Shown: positions 56,501-64,000 of the stretch, in pieces
How positions within the stretch are numbered: the stretch's first letter is position 1
Layout: the number at the start of each line of letters is the position of its first letter
Assembly: GCF_014905175.1 (NCBI RefSeq)
Contig: NC_057792.1
Coordinates: 7,068,001 to 7,132,000 of the forward strand
Direction: 5' to 3'
Length of the DNA: 64,000 nucleotides
Origin: Aphidius gifuensis
Taxonomy: Eukaryota > Arthropoda > Insecta > Hymenoptera > Braconidae
Notes under the pieces: generated by a model
Database searches by the model: none
What the model was told of the DNA's origin: nothing
What the model saw: only the letters and a program-made list of their open reading frames with translations
Translations under genes and position numbers: made by a program

Positions 56501-59500
56501 TTTTATAATTTTTCGAAAAGATAATCAAGTTTATTTACTTTGTCTTCTCCGGCCCAATTTCTATTTGTTGGTTCGCTAAGCCCAAGTAGACTGATCCAGT
56601 GATGATAATCCTCTGCCTGATTACTGTACCAATATTTTATGATAACATACCTAATAAAATAAGTGAAAAAAACGATTGAATATGAATGTTAAAAATTTCA
56701 AAGAAAAAAGAGATTTAGTGTTAACAAAAACAGGGGATAAAAAAATAAATTCGACAGCTATAATAAAAGAAAAAAATGTGCTTTTAACATACTTATAATT
56801 CTTTATATAGAAATAAAAAAAAATAGACAACTCAACAAGAAGAAAAATGATAAAAAAAAGATAATAAAGATGTACTTAAAATTAACCACGAGTAAAATAA
56901 TTTAACTTGACGACAAATATATAATGAAGTTGAGGGAATAAAATAGATTTAAGGAACCACCTAACACCTTTCATGGTTGATTTTGGGTTAACGAAGATGA
57001 TCTAAAAAAAAAACTAAAGGGTGAAAAACACTCAACAATTCTCAGGGGTTCTAGATGAATTTCCTGCTTTCATCTACTACTCTGTTTTACTTGTTCAATA
57101 TGTACAATGAAAATAGGCTTTTGAAGATGTTTCAGTGAGTGAGAGAGAGTTGAAATTCCATTGGGATTCAAGTACTCTAGAGACATACTCATACTGAACT
57201 CAAAGTGAACCTCTATCCGTTCTCAATGAGTATATGTATGTTTAAAAATTAAACATCAAGGTTTGTTAAGACTTAATTATTTTTACTATATCCACGTGAC
57301 TTAAATTAGATTTTTTTTTTTTTTTTCGACATTTTCAAATTATATTTATAATACGTTGTTAAAAACATTTCTACAACTAATTTTTGTGTTAATTTAAAAA
57401 CTAGGCAAACAAAAAAAAATATAAAATGTTAAAATATGTTCACGAGTCATTATTATTATAGTAACTCAAAGTTTAATTTAGAAAAAAAAGGTTAAATCAA
57501 AAAACACATAAATTTTATTCTTCGTAAGGGTAACACCAAAGTTTTCCTTCAATTTTTAAACTGCAAATCTATTTTTTTATACTTTTAAAATCGTTATTGA
57601 ACTATTTTTAATTATTTAAATAAAAAATTCTTACGCAAGACCATCATCAACCATTTTTTGAATTTCAGGATACGACATTATTTCCATAAATTCTGGATTT
57701 TCTGGATTACGTTTAACATCAACAAGCTGCCAAGGAGCAATAAGACCAAACCTTACACATTTCATAACTTCTAACAAATATTGTTTACGTTGATTCCAGT
57801 CATGCATTAACCATCTCACAGCAGACATTAAAACTTCCATTTCACTGTTGTTATAAAGTTATTATTATAATTTTTATTTAGCTTTGATATTTTCAATAAT
57901 TACCTATTAACACTTATATAATTTGAACGTAAAAGAAGACATAATTCATCAACAGATAATTCAATAAAATCTTTTGTACTAACAAGCATTAAAAAAAATT
58001 TCATTATTCTTGGTATCATTAATTCCATAACAGCTGTATTACCAATTTTTTTAGCTTCTAAATAAAGTAAAAATGCTGTGTCTTCTGAAAATAATTCATC
58101 ATTGTCGATAAATGCCCAGCATTGTTCTTCCAATTCTAAAAAAAAAATTATAAAAATAATAAATATGTAAAATAAATTGACATTTTGTGATAAAAAAAGT
58201 TTTTCAAATAAAAATGATTGATCTTTGTCAAATATCTATGTAAAATTTTGAATGAAATTTTTTATCTATTTGACCTTTATATATTTTTTTTACTTTGATA
58301 TAAAAAAAGGATAGATCATGAAGAGAAAAAAAAATTATGATCACCTTTTATACCCAAGTATTGGGCAGCTGTAAATATTTCTAATATATTGTCTCGTCGT
58401 AGTAGATGACAGCTGTCAACAGTTGAACTTATCATCCAATCATAGATGATGGAAAATGCTCGTGATGTCACACTACTCTGCAAAATCATTATTGTATTTT
58501 ATATTAATTATTATTATCATAACTATTTTTTTTGCAAATAGATAGGATATTTATAAAACTGATTTTATTTACACATTAGATATAAAATAAATTGAAGATA
58601 ACTTTTTTTTTTTGTTTATTTTTTATATTTATATTATAGATATTTAATTGGTTAAATATTGATAGAGTTGATTGGATAACTTTTTTATTTGAAATTACTT
58701 GGAATCAATTTTTTTTTAAATAAATAAAAGTATATATAAATATGCAAGCACAAATATAGAGTGATTTTTTAAAATTATTTAAATTCATTAAATATAAAAA
58801 TTAATTATAAAAATAATAGAATATTCAAATAAACTCTTAAAATTAATGACATTTATTTAATCACGTTTTTTTTTAATTATAAAAAATTTTATTAAATATC
58901 AACTAATGAAATTAATAATTGTTTTAATTGTTAATGGATTTGTAATTTTATTTTTAAATTAAATAGCCAGTTTCCTGTATTTTTAATTATATATTTTAAT
59001 AATATTTCTAATGAATTTAATTTGTTTATATTCTTTAGAAAAATGTGACTATTACTTTCCAGTTTTATAATTGAAAAATATAAAAATAATAATAATTAAT
59101 GTAAATTTTTAAAACCAAAAAAAAAGCTGGTTGTTGAATTTTTCTTTAAATTAATTTTTCAATTATCTTTAAATATTCAAATTTGTATAAATTTTCTACC
59201 CTCATTGACTCGAAAATTAGTATCAAGTTTAGAGAAGTTATAAAATGGGTCCAAGGTCATTTTCTATGACTCTCCCGAGACCCAGGGGTTTATTTCCTTC
59301 TCTTTTTCTAAATCATATATACACACTTCCTCTAATAAAATCTGCTGACATTTGGGGTCTCGTTTCAGGAAATGTATATCAAGTTTCTTTTATCTACACA
59401 CTAAGCTCGTCATCCTCATTATAAATAGAAAAAAAAGATGCACTTTTAATGTGACAAAGTTATTGATAAAAATATCGGATTATCTATTTTTATTACAGCT

Positions 59501-62500
59501 CAATGGTAATTTTGTTATATGTTATTTTGAGCTATTTTAATTCTAATAAGTGATAACCAATAAAAAAAATATATATAGGTCAAATGTGATTGATTTATCA
59601 ATTTAAAAAATTTTTATTTAAATACTTGTCAATTTTTATTTTAAGGGATGATGATTTTAGTTGTGCGCACGTGTTAATAGACTAATATATTATCGATGTT
59701 CATGAAATATGAACATCCCTCTCATTCAACAATTTGTATATGTACTAGTTGTACTCATCATGTGTATGTGTAATAAATACGTAGTACACAAAATCGTTGC
59801 CATGTCATGATCACGACATTGACGTTAAGTATCCAACAAAACACTCTTTGTTTGGCTTGAACATTTTTATGATTTTAACTCCCTTTTTTTTATATATAAG
59901 GTTTCAAATAATTTTTAACCTTGATAAATATATATATACTTTTTTTAAATGACTATAGAATTTTGTATATAATTGTATTTTTTTTCTTTCGTAAAGCTTT
60001 TCCCTTAATAAAGCTTATTATTGGCATTAGAAAGGTAAGAAAAAAAAATTTTTTTTTTCTTTATAAAAGTGTGAATTATGTGATTTAAATATTTAAAAAC
60101 TTTTTTATTTATTTTGTTGAAATTTTTGTATTGTTATATATACCTTTGTTATTTTTTTTTTATTATTACGTATAAAAAGTTGAATGAAAAATTGTATTAT
60201 GTTCTTTCTTACGGAAATAAATTAAATTTAATATTAAAAAAAAAAAAAATTATTAATTAGTAGGAAAAATTCAATTACTTTACCCCTGTTAAATCAATTT
60301 CATGACAATTTTTTTCATCAATAAATGTACTGTAACTTTGGAGAACCAGTAGATGGCAGTGGAATTCACCTTCATCGAGTTTGATAATGCAATCAGCATT
60401 CCTATGCAAAAAATATTATTATATATATTTTTTTTCAACTATTTAAATAATTATTAATTTTTTATTAATTAATTATTACTTGTAACTGGTGATTCTTCGT
60501 GCAAGTTCATCATATAAATTTGTTTTTTCTGGTAGAGTTATGTTGTCCCAATTGATGGGCTCTTCACCAGTGAATCCAAGTCTTGAAAAAAATATTACAA
60601 TATTTATAGTAATTAAAAAAATTATAAAACATTTAAATTAATTATTTAAAAAAAAATGTATTTACGATGATAAGGGAAGATCATTGGCTTGATAATATTG
60701 TGCTTGTTGTTTTTTCGTCTCCATTTTTTTATTAAAATTATTATCAATATTTGTTTTAATTAAATAATTTGAGTTATTTATTTTTGGAAGTTTTTTAATT
60801 TTCTGAAGATGATTTATTGTTGACGTTGTGATACCAGGTGGTAAATAATTAAATTGATTTCGACAATTTGTTTCTTGAAAATTTTTTTGATTTTTCGATT
60901 CAGCTGTTACGTTGACTCTTGTATGACAAGGATCAGCTACTAAAACACTAATTTTTTTTGACTCAAAAATAACCTTGTTTGAAAAATAAATAAATAAAAA
61001 AATGATTATTTCGAAAAATAAAAATTGTTGAGGGATCAGACATTGAGAAATTTTTTAAATTATCAAATTTAAATATATAAATTATCAAATTTAAATATAT
61101 AAATTTGTTATTAAATTACCATCAATTAATTTATATTATTAAATTAATTTAATTGTTAATAGAATTATGTGTATTTAATGTAATAACATTAAAGTTATTT
61201 GACTTTTAAAATAGCCAGTATCTAACCCCTCAAGAATTACTTGAACAAATTGATGAATTAAATTTTTTCTTTTATAAATACTTGATTAGGGACGATTTTC
61301 AAATTTCCACTTGGTGTCTGTTGAAATGGAAATCCTCTGATTCGTTTATCCATATGCTCAATACCACAATCATAATTGAATATTTGATCAACGTTTTTTC
61401 GACACTTAAAATGTTTCTTTTTCGAAAAATTTTCTTCACAAATATTTACATTTAATTCTTGATCTTTTAATTTACGATTACGTTTTTTTTTTTTACAAAG
61501 TGAATTTGATTTTTTTTTATTTTTTAAAGTTTCAATATCTTTAGTAATTTGTCTGAAAAAAATCATCATCAATCAAGATTGCTTTTTTTATATGAAAAAG
61601 GAAAAGTAAACAAATAAAAAAAAAAATATTTGTCGTTTGATAAAATTAATTGGACACACTTTGTGACAATTTCATGTGGTTCAGAATGTTGATTAAATTG
61701 AAGTGGCTGTGTGAGGATAGTTTGCTCGGATTTTGATCGACGAATAAGGCTCTTTGATATATTTGATGAAATTGATACACTTGGTTTATTTGAAATTTCC
61801 TTGTGGTATAAAATAACAACGCTGCTTTTACTACTGTCACCTTTGAGACAATTATTATTTGGCAATATTTTATGCAAATTAACTAGAATAAAACATTAAA
61901 TATTTATTACTATCATCATTATTTAATTTATTTATTTATTCTTTTGAATTTCTAGTACTTTTATTTCCACTGTTATGTTCAAGTGTATCCTGGTTTTTTC
62001 TAAAAGAAAAAATACAACCGATAAAATTAAAATTGAATAGTTTTCTACAGTTTAAAAATACGTTCGTCTTAATTGGAAAAAAGAAAATATAAAATTACTT
62101 TAATTTTTCTTCAAATATTTCACAAGGTTTACCCTCAATTTCCCTTTTTTTCGTTTGTCTGATTAAATTTTCTTGGTGCTGAAATCCAAATAAATTTTGA
62201 CCCAATTTAAGTTGAGCTTTTTTTTTTTTTTTATCGTTCAACTTTTATATTATCATCAGATAGATTTTATTTATTTATTTTTTTATTTATATATTATTAC
62301 CTTGTATTTTTTTCTTTCATCAAAAAAATTGTTAAAGCTTGAGCTTCGTTGAAACGTTATATATTTTTTTTGTTCTAAATTTTATAAAATGAAATATTAT
62401 ATAAATATATATAATTTTTTTATAAGAAACATGAAAAAAAAATCATGTTGAATCTATTTTAATATGTTTACTACAGATAATTATTTTTAGAAAATTCTTT

Positions 62501-62752
62501 AAATTCAACAACTTACTTACGTAATTTTGTTGTCAAAAAACTGGGACTGTTATTTTGTAGGTCAAGATCAGACGTGTTTTTTTTCGACGTTAAATCATCT
62601 ACTTTTAGCTAAATAATAATGATAATTATAAAAAAAAAATATTGATAATTGTGGGTTTAAATAATTTGAGTAAATAAATTGATTGATAGTTAGCTTAATT
62701 TTTAAAAAATATGAGGTTAACTTACATCATGACATTGACAACCTCTTTGCAT
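47513..62752 (-). CDS. BTB-BACK-IQ-Kelch protein (Kelch-like), 24 exons
   Basis: The inferred exons, 5' to 3', are 62726-62752, 62521-62608, 62301-62374, 62099-62178, 61959-61999, 61660-61882, 61282-61552, 60666-60973, 60480-60581, 60284-60401, 58345-58477, 57904-58135, 57635-57844, 56539-56650, 56229-56421, 50196-50377, 49610-49786, 49228-49512, 48810-49168, 48626-48726, 48314-48500, 48056-48247, 47767-47987 and 47513-47685. Every junction has GT/AG and matching phase, giving about 1362 residues. The start Met has an in-frame TGA 12 bases upstream. A low-complexity basic N-terminus leads to a BTB domain (exons 9-11; DCIIKL, CHLLVLQSYS, AAQYLGIKELEEQC) and a BACK domain (exons 12-13; VNSEMEVLMSAVRWL). 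An IQ motif (ATKIQAVYRGYKTRQ, exon 17) and six Kelch blades with GG doublets (exons 19-24) follow. The family usually supplies substrates to cullin-3 ubiquitin ligases or binds actin; the IQ motif suggests calmodulin binding. The Fanzor element lies in the 5.9-kb intron 50378-56228. Confidence 0.85.
50530..50705. repeat. Segment duplicated from the PHGDH pseudogene flank
   Basis: It matches 25957-26160 (ATTAATCAGTGATACGAAAT ... AACACTAAATTAATGAACGA). It lies in the Kelch intron beside the palindrome and the Fanzor element. Confidence 0.7.
50740..51056. mobile_element. Large foldback element, ~140-bp arms
   Basis: The arms 50740-50886 and 50920-51056 are complementary almost throughout (core GATTTAAAGTATCTACTCTT against its complement), around a ~33-base loop with an A run. 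It has no ORF. It is a MITE-like or foldback element in the same intron as the Fanzor gene, about 560 bases upstream of it. Confidence 0.85.
51180..51196. repeat. Possible left end of the Fanzor element
   Basis: GCTATTTATTATTTTTA matches the complement of 56172-56188 at 16 of 17 bases. Both are AT-rich, so chance cannot be excluded. They bracket the whole USP-Fanzor unit (about 5.0 kb). Confidence 0.3.
51196..51425. repeat. 92-bp tandem repeat upstream of the USP-Fanzor gene
   Basis: Starts ACCGCTAGGGTATGATCTGT at 51196, ACCGCTAGGGTATTATCTGT at 51288 and TCGCTAGAGTATTATCTGTC at 51381 give a 92-base period, about 2.5 copies. GC-richer than its surroundings. It may be a subterminal repeat array or a promoter of the element. 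Confidence 0.8.
51619..53031 (+). CDS. USP-like cysteine protease domain plus disordered linker (5' exon of USP-Fanzor gene)
   Basis: The start is ATG at 51619. Residues 10-25 form a ubiquitin-specific-protease Cys box (NSDNTCYFNSVIQGLF), with the catalytic Cys in NTCYFN. A CxxC pair (KCEKCQ, about 51977) and another (CLNCNRK, about 52137) form the usual USP zinc site. STPLVLAIVIF and INIKFDEI correspond to the later USP core. At an 11-A run (52316-52326) the frame ends; one base shift continues into LWQKYNDDIV and VVFYEKI (to about 52440), the last USP box. The catalytic-His box (GHY) expected between them is missing. A poly-Asn/Ser linker follows, with a Lys-rich stretch and KKITDFF (about 52690), which resembles a PCNA-binding PIP box. 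A GTAAGT donor at 53032 splits a codon in phase with the Fanzor exon. Either the A-run is an assembly or expression slip, or the protease part is decayed. Confidence 0.7.
53131..55899 (+). CDS. Fanzor nuclease (eukaryotic TnpB/OMEGA family), exons 2-3
   Basis: Exon 53131-55753 (acceptor TTTCAG; phase continues from 53031) and a short exon 55849-55899 (acceptor ATTACAG) ending in a Ser run and TAA; about 889 residues. A zinc-knuckle-like C-x2-C-x4-H-x6-C is near 53192. RuvC-I is GSDPGAR (Asp codon 54419-54421). A Lys/Glu-rich helical insertion lies at 55150-55350. VDEYNTTKLC carries the Glu (55529-55531) at the rearranged position described for Fanzors. A CxxC...CxxC zinc ribbon is at 55550-55618 and RuvC-III is HRDVNAGRN (Asp 55637-55639). 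All catalytic and zinc residues are intact. The family is an RNA-guided DNA endonuclease usually carried by transposons. The spliced host-like structure fits expression in a eukaryotic nucleus. Together with the upstream exon the protein would be about 1361 residues. Confidence 0.88.
55898..56170 (+). ncRNA. Candidate guide (omega/fRNA) region 3' of Fanzor
   Basis: Directly after the stop lies an imperfect ~30-base hairpin (ATTACACTAATTCT at 55899 with AAGAATAAGTGTAAT, ending near 55965). Then comes an unusually GC-rich stretch for this DNA (56015-56095) holding a perfect GCCC-GTT-GGGC hairpin (56074-56084). ACTGTTATCAATAAAA-type sequence occurs twice after it. In Fanzor and TnpB loci the guide RNA is encoded at the 3' end of the element. 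Position and structure fit, but nothing here proves transcription. Confidence 0.35.
56172..56188. repeat. Possible right end of the Fanzor element
   Basis: Inverted partner of 51180-51196 (16 of 17). It lies 40 bases from Kelch exon 15, so that splice donor was only just spared. Confidence 0.3.
56651..57634. other. Kelch gene intron 13
   Basis: AT-rich intron; no gene, repeat pair or structured element is seen. Confidence 0.5.
58478..60283. other. Kelch gene intron 10 (between the BTB exons)
   Basis: A 1.8-kb AT-rich intron. A GC-richer patch (59200-59360) contains pyrimidine runs but no ORF of interest. No inverted-repeat element is evident. Confidence 0.5.
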
Positions 62753-63411
62753 GTTACTCCGTCCTCATTTCAGAGAAAAGAAATTTTTTTATAATAAAAT
62801 CTTCAAGCACAAAAAAGAATAAAAATAAAATAAATATATATATGTAACTATTTATGAATATATTTTTCAATATAATAATAAAATAAAAAGTTATGATTGT
62901 AAAACTTCGAAAGAGTTTGGCATTGGAAAAAGTTACCAAATAAAAAAATATAAATAAAAGAAAAATAGAAAAAAACAAAACACATAAATATTATAGGAAT
63001 TGCTTGAAATAAGCTTATCAAAAACAAAGGGTTAAAGAGAGGCTATAAATTTTGAAATTACTAAGCCTTTAAATAAAATTAAAATTAATATTTCCATAAT
63101 TAGTGAAATCATAAAATCTGAAAAATTATTAGTGAGCTTTTTTTAGAAAAAATTTTAGAATTAATAAATAAATGGGTCAAATAATAGGAAGAAGAATAAA
63201 TAAATAGTTAAACAAAGAGACAAACACTTGGCTTCTTCAAAGTATACTAATTAGTTTTTAAGTATTTTCGCTTCTTTCTTTTTTCTTTTATATCAGAGCA
63301 GTCTGTCCTGTTTACCAGAATACGTTTACCTTTGAATTCGAAAGGAATAAAATCTAAAGCTGTGTCAGTTGCTCTGATTATTGTGATTAAAATATTTAAT
63401 TTTTTAAAAAA
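62753..63411. other. Divergent intergenic region between the Kelch-like and LRR genes
   Basis: About 660 bases between divergent start codons. It probably holds both promoters. A GC-richer stretch lies near 63290-63380. No clear TATA box can be assigned with confidence. Confidence 0.45.
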
Positions 63412-64000
63412 ATGAAATCTTTAGAATTGTTATTATTTTTTCAAGTGATATTATTATCGTTGGTGTTCAATAATTGTGAAGGTTCCTGTTATTTTATTAA
63501 CCGAAAATTTGAAGTTTGCAAAAATTCAACTACATTGGTATCTGTGAGAGAAACAAATAAAGACAAAATATCAAATTTAAAACATCCACTTTACATTCGT
63601 GATAAAAATATATCATCAATTTCGTCAAATGCTTTTAAAAATTTGACAATTTATCATCTTATACTTGAACTTGTCGATGAAAAATTAAATGTAACACAAG
63701 AATCATTCAATGGCTTGCCGCATTTGGGAATATTAGAATTTTTTTCTGGGATCACGACCATAAAATATAATATGCTAATGAAGGCAAAATCATTATATCA
63801 ATTGACGTTGATTATTGATGGAAAAAATCAAGAGTATTTCAATAATAGATTAGATGAGTTTCGTAAACTAAAAATATTAAAAATTCATAAAAGTAATTTG
63901 GGAATAATTAAACCTGATATGTTTATTAATTTTGATGTACCAATTGAAAAATTAGAATTAATAAATAATAAAATTGTTGATATAAAACCATACTCATTTG
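63412..64000 (+). CDS. Secreted leucine-rich-repeat protein, 5' part (cut by window end)
   Basis: The frame from ATG 63412 is open to the window end (196 codons). Residues 1-24 are a signal peptide (MKSLELLLFFQVILLSLVF, cleavage near NNCEG-S). A Cys-bearing cap follows (SCYFINRKFEVCKN), then irregular LRR units: ISSISSNAFKNLTIYHLILE, ...ESFNGLPHLGILEF, ...FRKLKILKIHKSNLGIIKPD, ...IEKLELINNKIVDIKP. Spacing of about 24 residues and N-x-I/L-x-x-I patterns are typical of extracellular insect LRR proteins. The anchor or Toll-type C-terminus, if any, is outside the window, so receptor and purely secreted forms cannot be separated. Confidence 0.75.
   Translation, partial: MKSLELLLFFQVILLSLVFNNCEGSCYFINRKFEVCKNSTTLVSVRETNKDKISNLKHPLYIRDKNISSISSNAFKNLTIYHLILELVDEKLNVTQESFNGLPHLGILEFFSGITTIKYNMLMKAKSLYQLTLIIDGKNQEYFNNRLDEFRKLKILKIHKSNLGIIKPDMFINFDVPIEKLELINNKIVDIKPYSF

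Noticed and set aside
1..64000. tRNA or rRNA genes
   Set aside because: No GC-rich cloverleaf or conserved rRNA segment was noticed by eye; a covariance search would be needed to exclude them.

Overview
The window is AT-rich animal DNA with spliced genes, long AT-rich introns, many small inverted-repeat elements and no bacterial signals. Kelch-like and leucine-rich-repeat (LRR) genes, a phosphoglycerate dehydrogenase pseudogene, a Fanzor nuclease and an integrated virus capsid-like gene all fit an arthropod. I infer an insect, perhaps a hymenopteran such as a parasitoid wasp, from overall character and not from a species-level match.

Layout. (1) 1-24000 and 38600-46000: a tandemly amplified family (called SUL here) with eight copies and one orphan tail, all on the + strand. 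A complete copy has four exons: a 15-16 residue leader; a Gln-rich exon with a sumoylation-type site (I-K-E-E); a Trp-rich exon ending in SUMO-interacting-motif (SIM)-like sequences; and a large exon of repeat modules, a conserved ~80-residue domain, another SIM, a domain resembling the N-terminal part of Ulp2/SENP6-7 (veloren) proteins, a CxxC/CxxC motif in some copies, and a KRKR-type nuclear signal. No SUMO protease catalytic domain is present. Copies range from apparently intact to clearly broken. (2) 24000-33000: degraded DNA with a PHGDH pseudogene, several MITE-like elements, a hAT-like element rich in GGTCTC repeats, and direct duplications. (3) 33000-35300: an intact 706-codon ORF, GC-richer than its surroundings, that I read as an endogenous capsid-like gene from a toti-like dsRNA virus. 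(4) 35300-38600: remnants of a lipase gene, an unknown protein and a two-exon 3' gene end. (5) 47513-62752, minus strand: a 24-exon BTB-BACK-IQ-Kelch gene (about 1362 residues) whose splice phases all agree. (6) 51180-56190, + strand, inside the largest intron of that gene: a USP-like cysteine-protease domain followed by a Fanzor (eukaryotic TnpB) nuclease, preceded by a 92-bp tandem repeat and followed by a short structured segment. (7) 63412 to the end: the start of a secreted LRR protein.

The two most notable systems are the probable USP-Fanzor gene, a nuclease-bearing mobile element with a ubiquitin-protease-like partner domain, and the SUL family, which looks like a SUMO-binding scaffold multiplied in tandem without its protease. 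A duplicated fragment of the Kelch gene lies inside the SUL array, and a segment flanking the PHGDH pseudogene is copied next to the Fanzor element. The regions have therefore exchanged DNA repeatedly.
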